Positions 7,761-13,472 of a DNA stretch of 16,678 bases are shown here, piece after piece. Source of the DNA: JAWLHA01 sp041690535 (lineage in GTDB: Bacteria > Pseudomonadota > Gammaproteobacteria > Thiohalomonadales > Thiohalomonadaceae); assembly GCA_041690535.1 (NCBI GenBank), contig JAWLHA010000080.1:1-16678 (forward strand), read 5' to 3'. Each line of letters starts with the position of its first letter. Within the stretch, counting starts at the first letter, position 1. Position numbers and translations under genes: made by a program. The notes under the pieces were generated by a model, which did not search any database, was not told the origin of the DNA, and saw only the letters and a list, made by a program, of their open reading frames with translations.

Positions 7761-8069
7761 TGAGCGAAGTAATCACAGGTACGATAGTAGCCGCCGCACT
7801 GGATCTTGCTGGAATTCCTAAAGCATCGCGACCGTGCGGCGTACCGCCGGGGCCAGTGGGTGTATCACGAGGGCGGGGGGCGAGACGAGCACCAGGACCA
7901 TGAGTGGCTGCGTGGATGGAATGACGCAGCAACAGGCCGGGACCTCTTCGCGGAGCCAGAGAAATCGCCAGAATCCGAAGCTTTCTCGGCACTTGTATTG
8001 CTCATCGGGTACGCTGTCGGACTTGTAAAAGGCCCGCTCTGTGTCATGTGGCTTGCGGTGACGCAATAA
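7757..8069 (+). CDS. Split-frame gene D: Rmf-like domain plus C-terminal membrane segment
   Basis: Two overlapping frames appear to form one protein. The first starts at ATG 7757 (or 7760), overlapping the gene C stop, and reads MMSEVITGTIVAAALDL before turning into Arg/Pro-rich text that looks like an off-frame read. The +1 frame is open from 7791 to 8069 and reads LEFLKHRDRAAYRRGQW and HEWLRGWNDAATGR. That pattern, RG then WL-GW-A, resembles the ribosome modulation factor family. It then continues to an acidic linker and a hydrophobic end (FSALVLLIGYAVGLVKG). A +1 shift near 7800-7806 would join them. The second frame on its own has only a TTG start at 7806 without a ribosome binding site. 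It could be programmed frameshifting, a real mutation or a sequencing error. The Rmf likeness is inference. Confidence 0.45.
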
Positions 8070-8109
8070 CCCGCTCGCGCTGCTCGTTCGATATCGGGAG
8101 TGAAACGAA

Positions 8110-8131
8110 GCCCCCTCCGAAAGGAGGGGGC
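8110..8131. terminator. Hairpin between convergent island genes
   Basis: GCCCCCTCC (8110-8118) and GGAGGGGGC (8123-8131) form a perfect 9-bp stem with a GAAA loop. It sits between the end of gene D (8069) and the end of the RCC1 gene (8210). On the minus strand it is followed by TTCGTTTC and on the plus strand by no T run, so it fits better as terminator of the RCC1 gene, perhaps with some effect on both. Confidence 0.5.
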
Positions 8132-8209
8132 GGTGAGCCATCCGGATTTTATTCCCGATTTCCGATTTTTTGCTACGGCGAGTATGATTCCGCCGCCGCG
8201 CCAGCAAGC

Positions 8210-9631
8210 TCACAACCTCGTGGTTGAACGCCTCCATATAAGCAGGGCAAAGCTGGCGAAAAGCCAAAATGAATCTATTCCTCCGGCCCCACCGGAAGCG
8301 CTAGAACTACCAGAAGTTCCGTTATTGGAGGTCGCTGAACTGCACGTCGATTCCGGTCCTGAATCGGCAACGCCTTCGAACAACCTAAAGGGCTCACCCG
8401 TTTCATCGAGCACCGGGAGGGCTTTGTCCCATCCACATAGATCAGTATGTCCAAGGACGGTCGCGTTCGCTGAGTGGCGATGAGCAAGGGAATACAGTAC
8501 ACCGCTTTCCTTTACGAAGAGATCAGCCATTGAGCATGAGATCGCCATGACACCATGTATTACGGGCGAAGAGCGATCGGACATGTCAGCACGCAGTAGA
8601 TTGTCGTTTATGCTCTCACTCTGCCATATCTCGGCCGTTCCATCAGCGTTGACTCCGCAAGGTGCATTGTATCCGGCAACAAGCGCTTTGTAGTTCGATG
8701 ACGAACCTGTGGCACTCTGGGTGGCTGCATAAAGGTCCTCCTGCTGAACGTAATTCTCTCCCCATATCCAGGTCCGTCCCTCACTGTCCAAAGCCGACGC
8801 ATATTGAAGCCCGTACCCCGGGGTGGCTACGGTAGTGATTCCTCGGATCGGGTTGTTCGACTCGTCTACGACCGGTGATGGATCAGGGAATGGCCCGAGG
8901 TTTAGCGTTCCACGGCCAAGCGCACCCTTGGTATTGGTGCCCCAACTCAGCAAGGTCCCGCTTTCATCAATTGCGAAGGACACGTGATGACCCGCTTCGA
9001 TTGCAACAATGCCAGTGATGTCTGCTGCGGCCCCCGCTGCTTTGACATATGCGGGAAAACTGTGGCTGTAAGGCGGTAGTAGCGGCAAGCCGGGACCAAG
9101 TTCTCCGAACTGATTCGATCCCCACGCAAGTACACGACCATCGGACGCGAGTGCCAGGTTGTGACCGGTCCCAGCAGCAATGTCTATGATGTCGGTGAGA
9201 GAACCATTCCCGCCTACTCCTCGCACCCTAACTGCGGGGGAGTAAGCCCCTCCCACGGTTCCCTGGCCACAAATTCCTGAGGAATTCGAACCCCATGCCC
9301 ACACACTACCATCCGATTTCAAGACCAGTGCATGACTATAGGCAGCAGAGATCTTGATGACTTGCGCCATTGGAATCGCCGGCGTAGCATCGTCGTGGTC
9401 ATGATCCTCAAGAACTTGGATCGGCGCCTGAGTGGAGAAGGTGTTTCCACCGTCGCCGAGCATTCCATCACCGGCACCTAATTCGTAGTTGTACCCCCAT
9501 ACCCACACGGTGCCATCTTCTTTCAGAGCAACGTTGTACCGGTAACTGCCGTCCACCATCGGACTGGCCGCCGACGTATGTGCCGCGTGTGCTAATAGGA
9601 GTAAGAAAGAAAAGAAGATGTGCAGTCTCAT
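8210..9631 (-). CDS. Secreted RCC1-repeat protein with GlyGly-CTERM-like tail
   Basis: This 473-residue protein starts with a signal peptide (MRLHIFFSFLLLLAHAAHTSA). The body consists of RCC1/ATS1-type beta-propeller repeats: DGTVWVWGYN, DGSVWAWGSNSSGICG, DGRVLAWGSNQFGELG, SGTLLSWGTNTKGALG, EGRTWIWGENY and weaker later copies. The C-terminus is a Gly/Ser-rich linker with GGAGG, a hydrophobic helix (FWLFASFALLIW) and a basic end (RRSTTRL), the plan of GlyGly-CTERM sorting signals cut by rhombosortase. It is therefore probably exported and anchored or released at the cell surface; ligand and role are unknown. I chose the ATG at 9631 because GGAG precedes it by six bases; an ATG 45 bases upstream lacks this. 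It is cargo of the tRNA island and alone on its strand there. Confidence 0.85.
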   Translation of the reverse strand: MRLHIFFSFLLLLAHAAHTSAASPMVDGSYRYNVALKEDGTVWVWGYNYELGAGDGMLGDGGNTFSTQAPIQVLEDHDHDDATPAIPMAQVIKISAAYSHALVLKSDGSVWAWGSNSSGICGQGTVGGAYSPAVRVRGVGGNGSLTDIIDIAAGTGHNLALASDGRVLAWGSNQFGELGPGLPLLPPYSHSFPAYVKAAGAAADITGIVAIEAGHHVSFAIDESGTLLSWGTNTKGALGRGTLNLGPFPDPSPVVDESNNPIRGITTVATPGYGLQYASALDSEGRTWIWGENYVQQEDLYAATQSATGSSSNYKALVAGYNAPCGVNADGTAEIWQSESINDNLLRADMSDRSSPVIHGVMAISCSMADLFVKESGVLYSLAHRHSANATVLGHTDLCGWDKALPVLDETGEPFRLFEGVADSGPESTCSSATSNNGTSGSSSASGGAGGIDSFWLFASFALLIWRRSTTRL

Positions 9632-10102
9632 TGTGAACTCCAATTGTGGTAGCGGAAGGCCAGTAAGCCTCATCAAAGAGGCGAACCAAATGTCCGCCTG
9701 CTCGCTTTATACGTCGTGCTTAGTTAGTCCCGTGAATGCCATAGAGCGCGCCAGGGATAGGCGTCGCCACTCTTCACCCTCTTGCGATACGAGCATGGTA
9801 GGTGCGTTTTAGGCGTGCGTGTTCATCGGTGTGGGCTGCGAGCTGAAGGTGGTATCTGTTGGTATCGTGCCCCAGCTAAGCGATCGAATCGGCCACCGCC
9901 ATCACCGCACCCACCAAGGCTAATCGCAAGAATTCCTGCTGCCACGAGGTCGACTGCCAACCATTGTTTTTAATTGCTCCTTTTTGACGCGAACGAGATC
10001 AGGCGCCCGGCATTCTCTGCGGGCTTTTTTTTAAATAGGGGGAAGGAGCGTGCGCGACTGAACACGCACAAACCAGAGGGGACCGAATTTCGCCACGAGT
10101 TG
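9632..10102. other. Gene-poor stretch of the island
   Basis: About 470 bp between the start of the RCC1 gene and the end of the next minus-strand gene hold no convincing coding frame. The frames here are short, Arg/Pro-rich and lack ribosome binding sites. TATAAA on the minus strand (near 9707) could be part of the RCC1 promoter but has no good -35. The only strong signal is a plus-strand terminator at 10005-10032. Confidence 0.5.
10005..10032 (+). terminator. Intrinsic terminator on the plus strand with no gene upstream
   Basis: GCCC (10005-10008) pairs with GGGC (10021-10024) and GCA (10010-10012) with TGC (10018-10020), with one bulged G and a TTCTC loop, followed directly by eight T residues (10025-10032). 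This is the best-looking intrinsic terminator in the window, yet no plus-strand gene leads into it. Confidence 0.65.
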
Positions 10103-10696
10103 TTAGTCGCCCCAACTTTCTCCGCTGCTGCACGAACTGTCGCTCCAGTCGCAACCGCTATACGACGAATCAAATGCGTCAATTCCGGCGTCGGAAACAG
10201 CATCGAAGCTACTGCCATTGTCCATGTCGCTGAAGTGCGAAGAATCAGTGCCGTAAGGGTTCCCCTCGACATCGACGCACCCCACCATGGGAAGGCCGTT
10301 CGCGGGGTTTATGCTGCCGCAGGGGCCATCATCGAAAACGGAGGACATCTCCATCATCTCGGGGAAAGGATCGCTCCCAATGGGCCGCCATTTCTCATCC
10401 TCGTCCAGCGGGGACTCCTCATGGAAGGCTAAGGCGCCGACCGCGCCAGCGGCCGCACCGCCGGCCGCCAGGGAGGCCACCGAGCGGCGGTGTTCCTGAT
10501 GCTGTTGGTACTGCACCCTGCGACGACGCAGCCGGGCTTGGCGTGCCTCTTCGGCGGCCTCCCGTTCATCATGCCGACGCGCCCGCTCTGCGTGGCCGTC
10601 ATCATCCGAGAAGAGAACCGACCCGAGCCACATTAACCCGAGGACTATCACGGGCGAGAGGACCAACGTCAACACGACCACGAGACCCCAACTCAT
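10103..10696 (-). CDS. Membrane-anchored hypothetical protein with Ser/Asp/Cys-rich tail
   Basis: This 197-residue protein has one N-terminal membrane helix (SWGLVVVLTLVLSPVIVLGL), then a highly charged segment (HAERARRHDEREAAEEARQA, continuing RLRRRR) that should be helical. A short Ala/Gly hydrophobic stretch follows (AAGGAAAGAVGALAF), then an acidic region, and an end rich in Ser, Asp, Gly and Cys (SGCDWSDSSCSSGESWGD). The four or five Cys residues in the last 90 could bind metal or form disulfides. I recognise no family. The ATG at 10696 has GAGGGA seven bases upstream and is preferred to a start 18 bases earlier. It is the only gene on this strand near the orphan terminator and is island cargo. 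Confidence 0.65.
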   Translation of the reverse strand: MSWGLVVVLTLVLSPVIVLGLMWLGSVLFSDDDGHAERARRHDEREAAEEARQARLRRRRVQYQQHQEHRRSVASLAAGGAAAGAVGALAFHEESPLDEDEKWRPIGSDPFPEMMEMSSVFDDGPCGSINPANGLPMVGCVDVEGNPYGTDSSHFSDMDNGSSFDAVSDAGIDAFDSSYSGCDWSDSSCSSGESWGD

Positions 10697-11259
10697 AAAT
10701 TGTCCCTCGACCACTATTAGCGCCGCATGCGGGCAATCACGAAGAAACCAAAGAGAAGATGAGCGGCTCGAGCGACATCCAGTCGAGCGACTGATCGGGT
10801 TTGAACATTTCCACCTGCTTCAACGCTGCTTCAGTGGGGTGCCTCAGTACACGTGGTACTCGCAAGAAAAGTGGAAAGATGGAGTCGTCTGCTCGACTTC
10901 ACAGTTCGATAAACCCGCGGAGCCGGAGGCCACCGCTTTTCCGTTAACCCTCCGAGTGCGCGCATTGCGGCGGCCTCGATTGCGTGGAAAGCGGGAGTGC
11001 GGTCGTGTTGTTCATCCGTAGCGATGCTGCGCATCACTACGACTGCACCTTTCTCAGTCGTTACGCCTTCGAACGCTCCGATTCCGCGCTCTTGCGAGAT
11101 ATTCTCGCAGATGCTCACCGCGTTCTTCGACGTCCCAATGGGATTGGTTCGCGTGGATGAATAGCCGGAGGCGACGAAGCCGCCTGTGGTATCAGCTCCG
11201 CCACTCGCTTGCGATTGCGCCGGCGACGCGCTGTCTTGATTGCTTCTGCCTCCTGCCTG
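10697..11259. other. Gene-poor stretch downstream of brnA
   Basis: Some 560 bp lie between two minus-strand island genes. The most plausible coding content is a minus-strand frame from 11118 to 10831, described separately. No tRNA, terminator or long inverted repeat is evident here. It may hold remnants of deleted genes. Confidence 0.4.
10831..11118 (-). CDS. Doubtful 95-residue ORF, open in frame behind brnA
   Basis: A minus-strand frame from a GTG at 11118 encodes 95 residues. The first half (GIGAFEGVTTEKGAVVVMRS, then ATDEQHDRTPAFHAIEAAAM) looks like real protein, while the last 40 are Arg/Ser/Thr-rich and less convincing. There is no clear ribosome binding site. The frame is open upstream all the way to the TGA of brnA, which is in the same frame, so it may be the eroded 3' part of a longer gene. 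I recognise no family. Treat as possible gene or remnant. Confidence 0.3.
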   Translation of the reverse strand: MSICENISQERGIGAFEGVTTEKGAVVVMRSIATDEQHDRTPAFHAIEAAAMRALGGLTEKRWPPAPRVYRTVKSSRRLHLSTFLASTTCTEAPH

Positions 11260-11499
11260 TCAGCGCCGCCGCTTTATTTTGGCGGCCCTTTCCTTGATCA
11301 ATTCCTCACTGGTAATTGGTCGCCCGCTGTCGATCTGTCCCTCGCGGTATGCCGCCATGAACGCTTCAAGTTCCTCGCGTTGGACGAAATCACGAAGAAC
11401 ACTGTTCATCGCTGACTGATAGCCCCCGCTTGGGAACTTCTCCTTGAACCAGTCGAGCACATCGGCGTCTACGCGAAGGCTGATGGGAGTCTTACGCAT
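11260..11499 (-). CDS. brnA: BrnA-family antitoxin (ribbon-helix-helix), solitary
   Basis: The 79-residue protein opens MRKTPISLRVDADVLDWFKE and continues GGYQSAMNSVLRDFV, the strand-helix-helix plan and wording of BrnA antitoxins, which neutralise the ribonuclease BrnT and repress their own operon as dimers. A more variable tail (RPITSEELIKERAAKIKRRR) follows. brnT normally lies directly before brnA, but here the promoter is only about 10-40 bp upstream, so no toxin gene fits; the antitoxin is alone. The ATG at 11499 is chosen because an upstream in-frame ATG (11535) would lie inside the promoter. It may be a transcriptional regulator of the island or a leftover of a broken toxin-antitoxin pair. 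The family call is good. Confidence 0.8.
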   Translation of the reverse strand: MRKTPISLRVDADVLDWFKEKFPSGGYQSAMNSVLRDFVQREELEAFMAAYREGQIDSGRPITSEELIKERAAKIKRRR

Positions 11500-11505
11500 G
11501 GGATA

Positions 11506-11535
11506 AATCGTATATACACAACGTATATACGTCAA
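11506..11535 (-). promoter_or_regulatory. brnA promoter with overlapping 9-bp palindromic operator
   Basis: On the minus strand TTGACG (11535-11530) is followed after exactly 17 bases by TACGAT, ending about seven bases before the brnA ATG. A perfect inverted repeat, CGTATATAC (11509-11517) and GTATATACG (11523-11531) with a 5-base spacer, covers the promoter spacer. It is a natural autoregulatory site for the ribbon-helix-helix protein. Transcription would start at or next to the ATG, giving a nearly leaderless mRNA. Confidence 0.65.
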
Positions 11536-11615
11536 CTCATTTCGGCTCGGCTATCTGGCACACGCACGCAAACACCCCTCGAACCCGGCAACGGCCGGCT
11601 CGAAAGGAGATCGAG

Positions 11616-11741
11616 ATGGGTGAGAAAACGGTCGTAGTGACCTTAGAACTCTCCAGGGAAGAGGCTCACGCGCTGGAGGACTTGGCGAAACGCTCGGGCT
11701 TTGCCGATTGCGTTCGCGGGCTGTTGAACCTAGATGCGTAG
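11616..11741 (+). CDS. 41-residue ribbon-helix-helix-like protein
   Basis: This short ORF has the strongest ribosome binding site of the island (AAAGGAGAT, spacing about five) and encodes 41 residues. A strand (KTVVVTLELS) is followed by two helices (EEAHALEDLAKRSG and FADCVRGLLNL), the minimal plan of a ribbon-helix-helix DNA-binding protein. It lies on the opposite strand from brnA, 116 bp from the brnA start, and could be an antitoxin or an excision or copy-control type regulator. It is followed by a hairpin at 11764-11783. I do not recognise a named family. Size and ribosome binding site make it likely real; the fold is inference. Confidence 0.55.
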   Translation: MGEKTVVVTLELSREEAHALEDLAKRSGFADCVRGLLNLDA

Positions 11742-11763
11742 CTCACTGGTGAAGCACCGCATC

Positions 11764-11783
11764 GCTCCCGCTCAGGCGGGAGC
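11764..11783 (+). terminator. Hairpin after the 41-residue ORF
   Basis: GCTCCCGC (11764-11771) and GCGGGAGC (11776-11783) form a perfect 8-bp stem with loop TCAG, 22 bp after the stop. It is followed by CAAGAAAAATC, without a T run, so it is not a classic intrinsic terminator. Confidence 0.4.
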
Positions 11784-11796
11784 CAAGAAAAATCAA

Positions 11797-11830
11797 GGCA
11801 CTGGATGCCCGCCTTCGCGGGCATGACGAA
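11797..11830. repeat. REP-like hairpin repeat
   Basis: ATGCCCGC (11805-11812), loop CTTC, and GCGGGCAT (11817-11824) sit in the context GGCACTGGATGCCCGC ... ATGACGAA. This wording is a common dispersed palindrome between genes of many proteobacteria. It lies 22 bp left of the second attachment repeat. Confidence 0.65.
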
Positions 11831-11845
11831 TTAATCAGCGTTTTT

Positions 11846-11889
11846 TCATAATCCCTTGGTCCCAGGTTCGAGTCTTGGTGGGCCCACCA
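11846..11889 (+). repeat. attR-type copy of the tRNA-Ile2 3' end
   Basis: The 44 bases repeat the tRNA-Ile2 sequence from the anticodon loop to CCA with two substitutions (T to C in the variable region, C to T in the T stem). The 5' half of the tRNA is missing, so it is not a second tRNA gene but the far boundary of the island. Confidence 0.85.
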
Positions 11890-12190
11890 CAGTTCATGGC
11901 CACAGTCTATTCCCGCGGTTCTCCTTCCAGGCTGATTGCATGCGTCCTTGAAAGCAGGTTGTCGGCTGCAGGGTGGCGGCCGTCGAGCGTACAGGGATGG
12001 AAGATGATTGCTCCTGCATAATCTTCACTCCCGACATCCATGTCGGTCGTATTCACAGCATGCCTGCTTTCAAGGACTTACATCTCTCCCTGCACGGGCT
12101 GATGTAAGTACGTGCGCGCCCTGGATCTCCTTCCCCTCTCTCGCATATCAATCGATCGGTCATATCTGGGTTCCTGGCGTGGGTGGTTAG
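11890..12190. other. Intergenic stretch occupied mainly by a repeat element
   Basis: From the island boundary to the next gene there are about 300 bp without a coding frame. A diverged copy of the palindromic repeat fills 11927-12124. I see no gene in the remainder. Confidence 0.6.
11927..12124. repeat. Diverged copy of the palindromic repeat family
   Basis: Inner arms GTCCTTGAAAGCAGG (11944-11958) and CCTGCTTTCAAGGAC (12063-12077) are perfect inverted repeats. Inside are GTCGAGCGTACAGGGATG and GTATTCAC, which are reverse complements of segments in the copy at 16505-16678. There is also an extra hairpin, CCGACA/TGTCGG (near 12032-12047). The outer ends (CCAGG at 11927, CCCTGG at 12119-12124) are poorly kept. 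Confidence 0.75.
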
Positions 12191-12541
12191 TCATTGGACG
12201 GGATTGAACTGCCTGTAGGCGCTGCAATAGGCCTTGTAGCGGTCTTTGTCCTTGTTGCAGAACTCTTTGAAAAGGCGGTGGGCGTGGCGGCGGCAATCGC
12301 GGGCGATACGGGAGCCGTACTGGTAGTGGGTACAGACCGTATCCGACTGCACGATTCCCTTCGTGAGCTTGAATCGGATATGAATCCGCTCTCTGGTCAA
12401 TCCCTGGGGGCCATCCTGCCATACATAGCTTTCGCACCATCTCTCTTTCCCCTGGTTGGGGCAGGCCAGGGAGTACGCTCCTGCGGGCGCGCCGGCCATG
12501 ATCAGTATTGCGGCCATGAACAGCCTTCTCAATTGCTTCAC
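12191..12541 (-). CDS. Secreted Cys-containing hypothetical protein
   Basis: The protein has 116 residues from a GTG at 12541 that is preceded by AAAGGAGA. The N-terminus is a signal peptide (basic KQLRRLF, hydrophobic MAAILIMAGAPA, then AGA-YS as likely cleavage site), so it should be periplasmic or secreted. The mature part has six Cys residues (LAC, WC, VC, DC, FC and YC contexts), consistent with three disulfides, and is strongly basic toward the end (RDCRRHAHRLFKEFCNKDKD). I recognise no family. A longer in-frame start at 12655 exists but would bury the signal peptide. It lies alone between two copies of the palindromic repeat, outside the island. Confidence 0.65.
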   Translation of the reverse strand: MKQLRRLFMAAILIMAGAPAGAYSLACPNQGKERWCESYVWQDGPQGLTRERIHIRFKLTKGIVQSDTVCTHYQYGSRIARDCRRHAHRLFKEFCNKDKDRYKAYCSAYRQFNPVQ

Positions 12542-13139
12542 GGTGGTTCTCCTTTCCCTTGGGGGCCGTCTCCAATCCCTGCGTCTCGCTCCACCGTGGA
12601 TGAGAAGTAAGCTCGCGGCAACGGCGGCCCTTGAAGGGTCAGCCGGCGGACTCACCCTTCAGGACACTGGAGCTCTGCCCACTGGCGGCGGACTGGTGCG
12701 GGCCGTGTCCGACCTATAAGGCTTCCGGGGAGGAGAATAACCAGATCCGAAGCGCTCTGCACGATCTCGGGGGCTGATTGACAGGGTAAACGCATGCTTA
12801 CCCCAGGTGCGATGTAAGTCCTTGGAAGCCGGTGGTCGGCCGCGTGGATTGGTGCAAAGCGCACTTATGTCGCGGGAGGGCAGGATGCCCGAAAGCGGTG
12901 GCGGCTGTCGGCGTGTACGGACACACTATAGCCTCCCTGCTTTCAGGGACTAACATCCTCTCAGCACGGCCGTGACCTGAGTCTGCGTTTACCCTGGGCT
13001 GTTGGAACATCTGCCAGGGTGTAGTGAGCGTCCCCGGATCGGGGCTGGGGCCTTGGCGGATGCGGAGATGTGTCGCATTCGGCCTCTGCACCCTTGGGCC
13101 TAACGGCCCTCGGGCGCTTGGCGGGGGCGGGGAGTTCAA
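12542..13139. other. Intergenic stretch with a hairpin and a full repeat element
   Basis: About 600 bp contain no convincing gene. CCT-T-GAAGGGT (12629-12639) pairs with ACCCTTC-AGG (12654-12663), giving a stable hairpin of unknown role. A complete palindromic repeat occupies 12782-12996. GGGCC/GGCCC with loop TAAC lies near 13097-13110 downstream of the minus-strand gene at 13355-13140, without a T run. Confidence 0.5.
12782..12996. repeat. Complete 215-bp palindromic (MITE-like) repeat element
   Basis: This is the clearest full copy. The outer ends CAGGGTAAACGCA (12782-12794) and TGCGTTTACCCTG (12984-12996) are perfect 13-bp terminal inverted repeats. The inner arms GATGTAAGTCCTTGGAAGCC (from 12811) and CCTGCTTTCAGGGACTAACATC (12936-12957) form a second inverted pair. 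The asymmetric centre, read on the minus strand, contains GGGCATCCTGCCCTCCCGCG and ACATAAGTGCG, shared with the copies at both window ends. It has no coding capacity. Confidence 0.85.
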
Positions 13140-13355
13140 TCAGTCGTCGTTGGCGGTTCGGTAGACCTGCCAGACCGCGTCGGAGCTGTATTCGTCTTTC
13201 ACGAGCACAGCGAGCACACGTTCGCCGCTCTCGATGGTGCATACCTGGGCGCCCGAACGCTCCGCTTCCTCGAGCATCTCATTGATGTTGTAGTGCGCAT
13301 AGCCTGACACCTGCCCGGTGTCGGCGTACAGCGTATAGGCGTGCTGGATTGTCAC
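13140..13355 (-). CDS. Small 71-residue hypothetical protein
   Basis: The frame starts at a GTG (13355) with GGGGGAAG about eight bases upstream and encodes 71 residues. The sequence (YTLYADTGQVSGYAHYNINE, then EAERSGAQVCTIESGERVLA) alternates strands and helices like a small soluble cytoplasmic protein and ends acidic (TANDD). There is no signal peptide or membrane segment. I recognise no family. It lies 117 bp downstream of pilU on the same strand, but AT-rich DNA between them suggests its own promoter. Composition and codon use resemble a real gene. Confidence 0.6.
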   Translation of the reverse strand: MTIQHAYTLYADTGQVSGYAHYNINEMLEEAERSGAQVCTIESGERVLAVLVKDEYSSDAVWQVYRTANDD

Positions 13356-13472
13356 GGTGTGCTTCCCCCTCAGTCCATATCTTGTTTTTATGGCGCCTTC
13401 GATGACGCCTTAAAAGTAATAGCAGATTGTTTCGGTTTTGCACGCGTGAGGTACCTATGATTTCTGTCAGGT

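Noticed and set aside
7002..8069. Filamentous (inovirus-like) prophage suggested by small membrane proteins
   Set aside because: No Zot-type morphogenesis ATPase, replication initiator or recognisable coat protein is present, and the element uses a tRNA site rather than dif.
9974..10432. A 152-codon plus-strand frame across the orphan terminator
   Set aside because: Its first codons read through the terminator hairpin and T run, and it lies opposite a minus-strand gene with a membrane helix and a good ribosome binding site.
11846..11889. A second tRNA gene at the island's right end
   Set aside because: Only the 3' half (anticodon loop to CCA) is present. The sequence before it is a T run and a REP-like repeat, so no cloverleaf can form.
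11927..12996. A CRISPR array suggested by recurring short motifs
   Set aside because: The motifs are few, inverted relative to each other and far apart; there are no regular spacers and no cas genes.
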